64,000 nt of DNA from Oscillatoriales cyanobacterium PMM_0080 (GCA_949127775.1 CASBQF010000066.1:16386-80385); one strand, 5' to 3'; numbered from the stretch's first letter, positions 7,692 to 17,497 are shown. The notes: generated by a model not told the origin, from the letters alone. Translations and numbers: made by a program.

Positions 7692-10600
7692 TTACGGTTC
7701 GCCCTGAAGTTCTGCAAGGTGCCAGAAAGTCACGCCACCTTCCTTATGACTGAGCAAAATTCCCAAATCTTCCAAGCTTTCTAGACAGTCGAGAATCACT
7801 TTGTGTTTGCGATTTGCTGCTTTGAAATGGGCGGTGACTTGGGTAGCTGTCCATTCGCCACTTTGGGTGCGAAATAAGTCGCGGATGGCCGAAAGTTGCT
7901 CTTTCAGGGTTTTGGGGAAAGGTTGTTGTTCGGTGGGAATAATGGCGGTTTCGGTTGCGGTGGTGATACCTTCAAGAGCTGGTTGTACATAGGTTTCGCC
8001 GGGAGATTGGTAGTCGGGACGCAGCCAGCGAATGTGTCCGTTGCGTTCTTCTTCGGCGCGTTGGGCGTTGAGGGTGACGAGGTTTTCCAGGATTTGATCG
8101 TCGGTAATTGTGGTTTCCCAGCCGTAGGCGGCAAATACGGCGCGATCGAGTTCGTCGTGGATTTGTTTGAGGGTGGAGACTAGGGCTTTTTGGTTGAAGG
8201 CTTTGTCTTTGTCGTTGAGGGGTTCGCCTTTGCGGAGTTGTTCGAGGAGGTTGTACATCCCGGTGATGGTGACTTCGGGGTGAGCAGTTTGGACTCGTTT
8301 GCGGTGGCCCTCAAGGCGTTCTCCAAGTTCGCGGATAGTTTGTTTTTGAGTATCAGTTGCGTCGGGGAATGGGAAGGGGTCGAAGCAAATAGTTTTGACA
8401 TAAACTGGTGTCGGGCCAAGCTGTCCGCCACATACTAATGACCACTTGACATGAATTTGACTAGAAAGAACTCCCAAGAAGTAAGCATCATCTAAAGCAA
8501 TAGCAACAAGTTTATTATCTGGCAAAATATCAGCATTTAGAAATATAAATACGCGATATTTTGAAGTTTCAACAGTAACTATATAACGTTGAATAGTCTT
8601 CAACGCATCTCTCATAATTGTGTTTGCTCTACGATACAGCCACCATTCTGAACGAAGTTTTGGATCGTTATTCATTAAACGTTCAGGCTTTACTCTCTCC
8701 AACAAATATTGATATGTTTTTGGATAATTTGTTAGGAAAGTATTTTCTTTAAGACCTACTGTATCTATAATCAACTTATTTCGAGAATTATGTAGAATAT
8801 CTCGACCATTAAGATAGGGTCTGAGTAAATCAATTTCAACTAAATCTAAATCTTGAGAAGCGACTTGAAATCCTTCACTACCTGACATTACTCCACGACT
8901 AACAAGATTGACATTGGCTTGTAAAACCTTACTTTTTGTTACATCAGTACCTGCACGAAGGTTACTAAAAATTTTATCAAAAATTCTCCAGATAATTTTT
9001 ACTCGATCAGCCGAGTCTTCAGGAGTTAATGCTTCATCCTCAGAAATCACAGTTCCCAATTGAGCAAGTTGTTCAAACCTTGAATGGTTAACTTCACCAG
9101 CAGTCATTGAAATTCTGACTGCTGCACCTTCATCAGTCCAGGGATGATCGGGAATGGCTAGAAACAGCTTGATTGATTTTTTCTGATTAAGATGAAATTC
9201 AATTACACTTCGCAGTCTAGCTTGATGAATACTATTTGTTGTAATAAATCCAAATCGCTCAACTTGATTCAATCGAACCAATTCCGCTGCTTTGTGCCAC
9301 CAATACATCACAAAATCAACAGTATCCGGCACATCTTTATAAACCTTCCTCAACGTTTCTGCATATCCATCCCCTAACATCTCCCGCATCCTCGCATTTC
9401 CAATAAACGGCGGATTCGACACAATATAATCCGCCTCCGGCCACACGGCCGCCCTTGGATTCAAATACCGATAAATCGTTACTTGGTGTGTCGGATCGGG
9501 AATATCCTCACCAGTCACCGGACTTTTGATCATCCTTCCACCCCAGCGAGTCCGCACCTTCCCCGCCGCATCGACATCAGGTTCCACCCCGTCATAGGCC
9601 AACACCGCATCCCGACATTCAATATTCTTGTACTCCCGCAACACAGGTTCGATCGGCGGAAGATCCCCAAATCGCCGAAAATGCCACTGCAAATAGCCAA
9701 TCCAAATCACCAAATCCGCGATCGCCGCCGCCCTAGGATTAATCTCAATCCCCAAAAACTGACTCGGATTCACCTGATTGATATCCAACCGCAACTGTGC
9801 CGCGCCTGTGACATCTTCCAAACGCCGCAACACCTCCGACTCCAACCCCTTCAACAAATCCAACGTGACATACAGGAAATTCCCAGATCCACACGCCGGA
9901 TCGAGAATCTTCACCTGTTGTAACTCCGTCAAAAATGCCTCTAAAACCGCGATCGCCTTTTTCCTTTGATTTGCAGTCGGTTCCGCTTCTCCTGTGTTTA
10001 ACAACTGTTTAACCTCCGCTTGTACCGCAATCCAGCGATCGCCCAAAGGCTCCATCACCACCGGTTTTACCAAGCGTTCCACATACGATCGCGGCGTATA
10101 ATGCGCCCCCAACTTACTTCTTTCCCGCGTATCCAGCGCCCTCTCCAACAACGTCCCAAAAATCGCCGGTTCCACATTGCACCAATCCCGCTTCGCCGCC
10201 TGCAACAACACCTGCAACTGCGCCTTCGTCAACGCAAACGCCCCAGAATCCGCAAACAATCCGCCATTAAACCGCAACAACTTGCCATGAAAACCAAAAC
10301 TCGTCCCCTCATTCATCGCTTCCCACAGCGCCTCTACCTCCGGTTTAAACGTCTTCGGGTTGAGAATCCATCGCGTTTCCAGCGCCTTCGTAAACAGATG
10401 TTCCTTCAGCAATCCCACATCTTCAGCAAACATAGTAAAAATACAGCGCATCAAAAACTGGGCGACTTGCTGCGGATCTACATTCGCCTCCATTCCCTTC
10501 GCCAACTCTGCCAAATCCGCGGCCACTTCCCGCGTCACCCGCGCCGCAATCTTCTCTGGGTTGCGCTGCTGCGGATTGCTAAAAATATCGACAAATAAAT

Positions 10601-11108
10601 CGAAAACATCCGTTTTTCGGAGTTCCGTCAATCCAATATCTCGCCGCGCCCCATAGCCGCCATAGTCGCCGCTAAATCCCATCCACAATTCAAAATGATC
10701 GCCAATATCGCAAGTTAACAAAAACGGCGGTTTGCTGGTGAGAGTTCGAGTATAAGCAACTGCTTGCACAAAGGCTTTTTCCATCTCTCGCAAATAGGTA
10801 TTCGTTCCCCGCTTTGCAGTTCCCTTGTTACTCGTGGTTCCGCCCTGTTTTGCCTCTATTAAAAAATGCTCGGCTTTATAAAAATCAACAAATCCCGAAG
10901 TCACTTTCCCGCTGGGGTGAAAGATTTTAACATCTTTATCAAAGCAGTAGGGATCGTTGGGAATTCTGCCTTTATCAAAAGGGCGATCGACTCCCAGCGC
11001 ATCGGACATTTCGGCAAAAAATAGTTGGTAGTTTGCGCGTTCATTACCGCTCGAACCAGCCCAGCGTGTGATGAATGTTTCGACTCTGGTGCGATCGGCT
11101 TCATTCAT
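7692..11108 (-). CDS. Single-polypeptide restriction-modification enzyme (type IIL/IIG, MmeI-like)
   Basis: 1138 aa. N-terminal nuclease-like FVDFYKAEHFLIEAKQGG, methyltransferase motif I LDPACGSGNFLYV, motif IV YIVSNPPFIGN, and a C-terminal specificity-like region. Confidence 0.85.
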   Translation of the reverse strand: MNEADRTRVETFITRWAGSSGNERANYQLFFAEMSDALGVDRPFDKGRIPNDPYCFDKDVKIFHPSGKVTSGFVDFYKAEHFLIEAKQGGTTSNKGTAKRGTNTYLREMEKAFVQAVAYTRTLTSKPPFLLTCDIGDHFELWMGFSGDYGGYGARRDIGLTELRKTDVFDLFVDIFSNPQQRNPEKIAARVTREVAADLAELAKGMEANVDPQQVAQFLMRCIFTMFAEDVGLLKEHLFTKALETRWILNPKTFKPEVEALWEAMNEGTSFGFHGKLLRFNGGLFADSGAFALTKAQLQVLLQAAKRDWCNVEPAIFGTLLERALDTRERSKLGAHYTPRSYVERLVKPVVMEPLGDRWIAVQAEVKQLLNTGEAEPTANQRKKAIAVLEAFLTELQQVKILDPACGSGNFLYVTLDLLKGLESEVLRRLEDVTGAAQLRLDINQVNPSQFLGIEINPRAAAIADLVIWIGYLQWHFRRFGDLPPIEPVLREYKNIECRDAVLAYDGVEPDVDAAGKVRTRWGGRMIKSPVTGEDIPDPTHQVTIYRYLNPRAAVWPEADYIVSNPPFIGNARMREMLGDGYAETLRKVYKDVPDTVDFVMYWWHKAAELVRLNQVERFGFITTNSIHQARLRSVIEFHLNQKKSIKLFLAIPDHPWTDEGAAVRISMTAGEVNHSRFEQLAQLGTVISEDEALTPEDSADRVKIIWRIFDKIFSNLRAGTDVTKSKVLQANVNLVSRGVMSGSEGFQVASQDLDLVEIDLLRPYLNGRDILHNSRNKLIIDTVGLKENTFLTNYPKTYQYLLERVKPERLMNNDPKLRSEWWLYRRANTIMRDALKTIQRYIVTVETSKYRVFIFLNADILPDNKLVAIALDDAYFLGVLSSQIHVKWSLVCGGQLGPTPVYVKTICFDPFPFPDATDTQKQTIRELGERLEGHRKRVQTAHPEVTITGMYNLLEQLRKGEPLNDKDKAFNQKALVSTLKQIHDELDRAVFAAYGWETTITDDQILENLVTLNAQRAEEERNGHIRWLRPDYQSPGETYVQPALEGITTATETAIIPTEQQPFPKTLKEQLSAIRDLFRTQSGEWTATQVTAHFKAANRKHKVILDCLESLEDLGILLSHKEGGVTFWHLAELQGEP

Positions 11109-11198
11109 TTTTCAATCCTGCTACTCGCTTTTTCCTTATTCTATAATTAGATTGGTTTCGATTGGCGATTTATCTTGCGATTTTGCTTTATAGCAACA

Positions 11199-11318
11199 GG
11201 TACATCTCACTTTTGAAGAGGGCGAAGCATGACCGCATATAAGTTATTCGTTATAATCTCATATTTACTGCGGTCATGCTTCGCCCCTACAGATATATTT
11301 GCCAAACTGAGATGCACC
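11199..11318. repeat. 120-bp MITE-like element, copy 1
   Basis: GGTACATCTCACTTTTGAAGAGGGCGAAGCATGACCGCA...TGCGGTCATGCTTCGCCCC...TGAGATGCACC. Near-identical inverted copy at 46465-46581. Confidence 0.9.
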
Positions 11319-11479
11319 CTATAGCAACCGCCTTGGCGGTTAGGACGCTTTACTATTGATATTTGCTATAATATGTTTGACAAACCCGGCTTCTGCCTTA
11401 AAGTCGATCGCTCACAACGAAGATTTTGCGTAGGAACCGGGTTTTTACGGCTTTAGTGCTTGAAAAATACCTCAATAAA

Positions 11480-11686
11480 TGTATGAAAATTAGAGCGATC
11501 GTACATCCCGCAGAAGAAGGTGGCTATTGGGCAGAAGTTCCAGGGCTTCCCGGCTGCATTACCGAAGGAGACACGATAGAAGAAGTAATAATTAATTTAA
11601 AAGATGCGATGGTCGGTTGGCTCGAAGTTGCTAATAGTCGTGAAGCAATTGCCTCCACAGATCGAGTTGTGGAAATTGCTGTATGA
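11480..11686 (+). CDS. hicB: HicB-family antitoxin
   Basis: MKIRAIVHPAEEGGYWAEVPGLPGCITEGDTIEEVIINLKDAMVGWLE is a canonical HicB fold. Start trimmed from the 11426 ORF. Confidence 0.9.
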   Translation, partial: CMKIRAIVHPAEEGGYWAEVPGLPGCITEGDTIEEVIINLKDAMVGWLEVANSREAIASTDRVVEIAV

Positions 11687-11877
11687 AATCTATTTCGGGC
11701 AAGCGACTTTGCAAAATAGTAGAGCATAAAGGTTGGGTTTTGAAAAGAGTTACCGGCAGTCATCATATCTATGAAAACCCGGAACTAGAACAAATTTTGT
11801 CAATTCCTGTTCACCGAAATCAAGATTTGAAAGTTGGAACATTGAGAGCAAACCATGAAAATAGCTCAGCTATCTGA
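11683..11877 (+). pseudogene. hicA: HicA-family mRNA interferase toxin, apparently frameshifted near its C-terminus
   Basis: MKSISGKRLCKIVEHKGWVLKRVTGSHHIYENPE...VHRNQDLKVGTLRA, then the frame is lost. The expected tail MKIAQLSEEDLQSFS* is in the +1 frame at 11855-11902. Confidence 0.75.
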
Positions 11878-11910
11878 GGAAGATTTACAAAGTTTTTCTT
11901 GAGCATCGCA

Positions 11911-12047
11911 CAATACGGTTCACTTAACATATTTATGCCCCGGAGATCCCCCTAAATCCCCCTTAAGAAGGGGGACTTTGAGGGCATTCTTGTCCCCCCC
12001 TTAAGAAGGGGGGGCTAGGGGGGATCTGTCTTAAGTAAACCGTATTG
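11911..12047. repeat. MITE-like nested inverted repeat (CCCCCTTAAGAAGGGGG family), copy 1
   Basis: Outer arms CAATACGGTTCACTTAA / TTAAGTAAACCGTATTG. Core AGATCCCCCTAAATCCCCCTTAAGAAGGGGGACTTTGA...CTAGGGGGGATCT. Confidence 0.85.
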
Positions 12048-12164
12048 GACTATAGTAGGTTTCATGAAAATTAGGAATTACGTATTTTCTAAAGCAAAAA
12101 GGTTGGGTTTCCTTTCGTTAACCCAACCTATTAATTCAATGAAATTTCAAAGTTTAGCCTTGAT

Positions 12165-14876
12165 TTACACCGAAGTTTTCAAGCTGTCGCGCGACTCGGA
12201 AACCCGATCGACAATAGCAGCATTTACCACAGATTCCTGAATCGGATTCCGCGCTTCAATCAAAGCCAGAGCTTTCGTGACACCTTCCGGTAAAATCACC
12301 ACCAAACTGCCCGTCGGTGCTTCATCTAAAGCCTTGTTAACAGCGGTTGTTTCGTCGAGAATCAACTCGTATTGAACTTTGGATTGATCTGGGGTGCGTG
12401 CAGCGATCGCCTCTGCAATCCCCTGACAAATCAACTTTGCCACTACACCGGGTTCTCGGCCACGTCTGTCAATATCTTCTTTGACAATAATCCGATCGAA
12501 CATATCGGCCGAAAGTTTGCCCAGCGTGACAAAATCTTCATCTCGTCGATCGCCCGGCGCACCAACTACCCCGATCCGCATTCCCTGCCAATTCTGCACG
12601 AAACCGCCCAAAGCTTTGTAGCTGTGTGGGTTGTGGGCGTAGTCCAGCAAAGCGTGATAGCTGCCCAAATTAAACAGGTTCATCCGTCCGGGAGTTTGGC
12701 CAACCGATGCTTGAAAGCTTGACAAAGCCGATCGAATATCCTCTATTTTCACTCCTTGAGCAAAGGCCGCCAAACAAGCTGCTAAAGCATTCGCAATCAT
12801 AAACGGCGCGCGCCCACCCATAGTCAGTGGCACATTCACAGCCTGCTCGATTCTCAGCGTCCAATCGCCTTTGAGAATCGACAAATACCCATTTTCGTAA
12901 ATTGCAGCCAGCCCGCCCGCAGCGGTATGTCTGGCAACCAGTTCGTTCTCTGGGTTCATCGAAAAGTATGCAATTTGAGCCTTGACACGCTGCGCCATTT
13001 GTGATACGAGCGGGTCGTCTGCGTTCAAAACTGCATAGCCTTTGGGCATTACCGACTCCACGAGGACGCTCTTGAGTCTGGCTAGTTGTTCCACGGTGTC
13101 GATGTCGCCAATTCCTAAGTGATCGGCTGCGACGTTCAAGACGACGCCGACATCGCACTGATCGAATCCCAAGCCCGATCGCAAAATTCCACCTCTGGCC
13201 GTTTCCAGCACCGCGACTTCCACCGTCGGATCGGACAAAATCAACTGAGCACTCTGGGGCCCAGTATTATCTCCGCTATTGACCAAATAATCGCCGATGT
13301 AAGTGCCGTCGGTAGTCGTATAGCCCGTAATTTGGCCGGTCTGCTTGACAATGTGGGCGAGGAGGCGAGTAGTTGTAGTTTTGCCGTTGGTTCCTGTCAC
13401 CGCTAAAATCGGCACTCGGCTGGGTTGAGGCGATGGGAATAGCATATCGAAGACTGCGCCGGCGACGTTGCGGGGCAAACCCTGACTCGGGGCGACGTGC
13501 ATTCTGAAACCCGGTGCTGCGTTGACTTCGACGATGACTCCATTCGTATCGCGCAGCGGTACGGAAATATCGTCTGTTACTACGTCAATGCCCGCGATGT
13601 CTAAACCGATGATTTTGGCGACTCGGGAAAATAGCCAGACGTTTTCGGGGTGGATTTCGTCGGTACGATCGACTGCAATGCCACCGGTGCTCAAGTTGGC
13701 TGTCGCGCGCAAGAATACTCTTTTGCCGGCGGGCAATACCGAGTCCATTGCGTAGCCTTGTTTTTGCAGCAAATCGAGGGTTAATTTGTCGATCGTAATT
13801 CGGGTGAGCACGTTGTCGTGTCCGTCTCCCCGCTGTGGATCGCGGTTTACTTCTTCAACGAGCTGTTCTACTGTAGATTTGCCATCTCCCACGACGTTAG
13901 CGGGGACTCTTTCTGCGACTGCTACGACTTGCCCGTTGACTACCAATACTCTATGATCGCGACCGGTGTAATAGCGCTCAACAATCACGTTTTTGGTTTT
14001 CGATGCTGCGCTGGCTAAGTCGTAGGCTTCTTCTGCTACTTCCCAGGAGTTGATGTCGATCGTAATTCCACGGCCGTGGTTGCCGTCTAGGGGTTTAAGG
14101 ACGATCGGAAAACCGCCCACATCTTCGATCGCCCCGCGCAGTTCGTCCATATAATTAATCACCGTCCCTCTCGGAACCGGCACCCCAGCAGCGCCGAGGA
14201 TATTTTTAGTACCTTCCTTGTCGCAGGCTAGTTCTACCCCCAAAACTCCCGTGCGGTTGCTCAGAGTTGCCTGAATCCGCTTTTGGTGAACCCCGTAACC
14301 GAGTTGAATCATAAACCGAGCGCTCAAAGGTATCCAGGGAATGCCCCGCGCTTCTGCTTCCTTGATCAGTGTTTCCGTGCTCGGCCCGAGGGCCGCCGTC
14401 AAACCAAACTCTTTGAGGTCTCTCAAATCTTGGACTAATTCCGCTGCTGGATAAGAGCCTGTATCGGCAATGCTTTGGCACATCCGCACGCCCGCCCGGG
14501 TGGCATAGCGACCTGCTTGTTCGTTTTGATACTCTATTACTACTTGGTAAGTCCCGGGGGTGGCAGTCTCGCGGGTGCGACCGAAACCCACTGGCATTCC
14601 TGCCATTTCCTGAAGTTCTAGGGCGACGTGTTCGATTACGTGTCCCATCATCGTGCCTTCTCTGACGCGTTGCAGGAAGCCTCCCCGATGACCGGGAGAA
14701 CAGTAATGGTCGTCCAAACTCGGCAGCGCGGCAATCAACCCTTCGTAGAAGCCTGGAATTTCAGATGTGGTTTTGTCTGCCAACTCCTCTAAATCCAGAC
14801 GCATGAGGACGAGTTTGTGGCGTCGAATGCTCCAGTAGTTGGGGCCGCGTAACGTCTGGATTTTAAGTATTTTCAT
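12165..14876 (-). CDS. cphA: Cyanophycin synthetase
   Basis: 903 aa. MKILKIQTLRGPNYWSIRRHKLVLMRLDLEEL N-terminus, ATP-grasp and Mur ligase (AVTGTNGKTTTTRLLAHI) domains. Confidence 0.97.
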   Translation of the reverse strand: MKILKIQTLRGPNYWSIRRHKLVLMRLDLEELADKTTSEIPGFYEGLIAALPSLDDHYCSPGHRGGFLQRVREGTMMGHVIEHVALELQEMAGMPVGFGRTRETATPGTYQVVIEYQNEQAGRYATRAGVRMCQSIADTGSYPAAELVQDLRDLKEFGLTAALGPSTETLIKEAEARGIPWIPLSARFMIQLGYGVHQKRIQATLSNRTGVLGVELACDKEGTKNILGAAGVPVPRGTVINYMDELRGAIEDVGGFPIVLKPLDGNHGRGITIDINSWEVAEEAYDLASAASKTKNVIVERYYTGRDHRVLVVNGQVVAVAERVPANVVGDGKSTVEQLVEEVNRDPQRGDGHDNVLTRITIDKLTLDLLQKQGYAMDSVLPAGKRVFLRATANLSTGGIAVDRTDEIHPENVWLFSRVAKIIGLDIAGIDVVTDDISVPLRDTNGVIVEVNAAPGFRMHVAPSQGLPRNVAGAVFDMLFPSPQPSRVPILAVTGTNGKTTTTRLLAHIVKQTGQITGYTTTDGTYIGDYLVNSGDNTGPQSAQLILSDPTVEVAVLETARGGILRSGLGFDQCDVGVVLNVAADHLGIGDIDTVEQLARLKSVLVESVMPKGYAVLNADDPLVSQMAQRVKAQIAYFSMNPENELVARHTAAGGLAAIYENGYLSILKGDWTLRIEQAVNVPLTMGGRAPFMIANALAACLAAFAQGVKIEDIRSALSSFQASVGQTPGRMNLFNLGSYHALLDYAHNPHSYKALGGFVQNWQGMRIGVVGAPGDRRDEDFVTLGKLSADMFDRIIVKEDIDRRGREPGVVAKLICQGIAEAIAARTPDQSKVQYELILDETTAVNKALDEAPTGSLVVILPEGVTKALALIEARNPIQESVVNAAIVDRVSESRDSLKTSV

Positions 14877-15012
14877 GGCAATTGCAGGGGTATGGGTCGC
14901 TAAATCTTATAGGTAATTGGATCATTTATTCAATTTCGGGCTTGATTGCTCGATCGACTGTTCGCAGCGAACAGTTTGGCATTGAATTTCCAGTTATGAG
15001 CCACCAGTCTAT

Positions 15013-15459
15013 TTTAGATTTTAGATTTTAGATTTTAGATTTACTCTACAGATCAACCTGGGAGCTTGAATTTTGATCTAAAATCTTGGGTTCTCCACAC
15101 TCATAGCGTCGGGGCTTGTACCCGTTTTTGGACTGGCCAGTGTTGAAAATTTATGGCCTCGCGATCGGCTAAACAGAAGTACAGGTCAATAGCAGAAATA
15201 AACTAGAAGCAAGAAGGTGGAATTTTCTGCAATTCTACCTTCTGGCGTCAGCCTGTGGCTGGTTGGGAATATATCCTTTTGTTGTATCCATTATTCGGCC
15301 CGAATGCCGCATAATTTCTCCCGAATCAATCACACAGCCCAAAAATAGGTACAAGCCCCGAAAATCGTCGTGGAGATCACAAAATTTTCGACCCTAGTTC
15401 AAGCTCCCAGATTCAAAGCTGCAAGTAAATCTAAAATCTAAAATCTAAAATCTAAAATC
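15013..15459. repeat. Large imperfect inverted repeat (arms about 120 bp) in the cphB-cphA intergenic region
   Basis: Left arm (TTTTAGA)n..TTTACT..GGGAGCTTGAA..GGGGCTTGTACC is mirrored by right arm GGTACAAGCCCC..TTCAAGCTCCC..AGTAAA(TCTAAAA)n. Confidence 0.8.
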
Positions 15460-15480
15460 GACTGACTCTAATGTTCTGCG

Positions 15481-16374
15481 TTAGTTGGCTGTGCGGCATT
15501 CTGAGGGCCAGCCAGACTCGGAACAGGCTGCCGATGGCATCGGTTTGCCTTGGGTCATATTGTAGCAATCTCCGTGACACAGGATATGCAAGCGCATATT
15601 GAACAGACTTAAGGGTTCTGTCGCTCCTATTAGAGACTCATTGGTATAAAAGTTTTCCCTAGAATCAACAATAGTTACAGTACCTTTACCGAGAACGTTC
15701 ATAGTATCATTTCCCTCAAACAAGGCACAGGTGTCTTCGTCAATACCAATAGCGAGGCGATCGGGATGGCAAGCCACAGCCGACAGCAAGCGAGCCATGC
15801 GGTTACGGTTATGAAAATGCTGGTCTACGATGATCTCTGGAATAATGTTAAGTCCGTTTGCCATGTCTACTAAAGAGCGGTTCGGCGACGCACCACTCCC
15901 GCCGCCTGCAATCATGTGATATCCCATCACCGCAGCACCCGCGCTAGTGCCGGCGAGGGTAATCTTGCCTTCGAGAGCTTCTTTGCGAATTTTATCCATC
16001 AGCGGGGTGTCCGCCAGCAGTCCGCAGAGTCGCAGTTGGTCACCACCTGTGATGAATACGCCCGTACAGTCTTCTAAATAATCTTTCCAGACGGGGTTTT
16101 CGGCTTGTTCGCGTTCGCGGATGTCAACTACTTTGACAGCGCTAACGCCCATTTCGTCAAATATCGCGCGGTAACGGTTGCTAATGCCTTCGGGATCTCG
16201 GGAAGCGCAGGGGACGATCGCCAGCCGAGCGTTTGCACCCCCAGAACGGCAAAAAAAGGTATTCAGAATCTCTCGCCCGTGTACTTTGTCTTCGGCTCCC
16301 CCGATGACCATAATCGAGGTTTTTGGGCGGTGGGGAAGATTGTGTTCAAGGGCTTGAGATGTCAATTGCTGCAT
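15481..16374 (-). CDS. cphB: Cyanophycinase
   Basis: MQQLTSQALEHNLPHRPKTSIMVIGGAEDKVHGREILNTFFCRSGG..FITGGDQLRL..LAGTSAGAAVMGYHMIAGG. Start at 16374 preferred over ORF start 16602. Confidence 0.95.
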   Translation of the reverse strand: MQQLTSQALEHNLPHRPKTSIMVIGGAEDKVHGREILNTFFCRSGGANARLAIVPCASRDPEGISNRYRAIFDEMGVSAVKVVDIREREQAENPVWKDYLEDCTGVFITGGDQLRLCGLLADTPLMDKIRKEALEGKITLAGTSAGAAVMGYHMIAGGGSGASPNRSLVDMANGLNIIPEIIVDQHFHNRNRMARLLSAVACHPDRLAIGIDEDTCALFEGNDTMNVLGKGTVTIVDSRENFYTNESLIGATEPLSLFNMRLHILCHGDCYNMTQGKPMPSAACSESGWPSECRTAN

Positions 16375-16709
16375 GGTGTTTCTTCCTCTGGTGGATGTGA
16401 AATTTAATTTTGCCGTGGCTGTGGGTAGAATTGGGCTTTTTAAGAGTGAATATTTTTTGGTGCGAGTCAGGTGCGATCGTGTCCGGCGCGCAATCCCCCA
16501 GTTGTTTGGGATCGAGTTTACTTTCGCAGCCGCCTGTGAGAACAGATTATTTTTGTATAATAATACCGGCCCGCAGACAAAGGAAGAGAATTTAACTTGC
16601 AAAAATTCTCAGAAATCATAAGAAATTATCAAAAATAAAGCAATTACTGAAAACCGATCTACCTCTAAGGGTCAAACTAGAGGTGATGTGTCAATAAATT
16701 CCAATCATT

Positions 16710-17405
16710 GTGCGATTTGACGTTGTTACCCTATTTCCAGATTTTTTCCGGGCTCCCTTGGAGTCTGGACTGATGGGCAAAGCCTTAGCTAAAAAGATTG
16801 CTGAGGTGAGTTTTGTCAATCCCCGCCATTTTACCACAGACAAGCACCACCGAGTCGATGACGAGCCTTACGGTGGCGGGGTGGGGATGCTGATGAAGCC
16901 GGAACCAATTTTTGCGGCGGTGGAGTCACTGCCGATTTTGCCGAGGCGGGAGGTGATTTTGCTGACTCCCCAGGGGGAACCGATGCAGCAGGCGATGTTT
17001 CGTGAGTTCGCGACGGAACGCGATCAGTTGGTGTTAATCTGCGGTCATTATGAGGGTGTGGACGATCGAGTTTTGGATTTAGTCACTCGCGAAGTATCTC
17101 TGGGCGATTTTGTGCTCACAGGTGGCGAAATTCCGGCTTTGGCTCTAATTAATGGGGTTTTGCGCTTGCTGCGAGGAACTGTGGCGAAGGAAGATTCGCT
17201 GAAGTTTGAGAGTTTTGAGGACGGGCTTTTGGATTATCCTCAATATACTCGACCGGCCGATTTTCGTGGTTTGAAGGTTCCTGATGTTTTGCTATCTGGT
17301 AATCACGCAGAAATTGCTCGCTGGCGACGGGAGAAGCAAATTGAAAAAACGCGATCGCGCCGGCCGGATTTATACGAGGTTTGGTTGCAGGAAGGAGGGG
17401 AATAG
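16710..17405 (+). CDS. trmD: tRNA (guanine-N1)-methyltransferase
   Basis: MRFDVVTLFPDFFRAPLESGLMGKA..LICGHYEGVDDRVLDLVTREVSLGDFVLTGGEIPAL. Confidence 0.96.
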   Translation: MRFDVVTLFPDFFRAPLESGLMGKALAKKIAEVSFVNPRHFTTDKHHRVDDEPYGGGVGMLMKPEPIFAAVESLPILPRREVILLTPQGEPMQQAMFREFATERDQLVLICGHYEGVDDRVLDLVTREVSLGDFVLTGGEIPALALINGVLRLLRGTVAKEDSLKFESFEDGLLDYPQYTRPADFRGLKVPDVLLSGNHAEIARWRREKQIEKTRSRRPDLYEVWLQEGGE

Positions 17406-17497
17406 AATAAAGCGCGATCGAGATTTCTCCCAATATTCAACAGTTAACAGTCAACATCATTCCGGTGCAACCGGAATTGATATCACTTCTTCTATAC

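Noticed and set aside
9483-10656. Several plus-strand ORFs (146, 192, 98 aa) rich in Arg/His/Pro/Gln
   Set aside because: They lie antisense to the MmeI-like R-M gene and have composition typical of an antisense frame; no RBS or family support.
12372-14481. Antisense and alternate-frame ORFs across cphA
   Set aside because: Fully contained in the well-supported cphA coding region on the minus strand.
16375-16602. N-terminal 76 aa of the cyanophycinase ORF
   Set aside because: Basic, non-conserved looking leader; canonical start is MQQLTSQALEHNLP at 16374.
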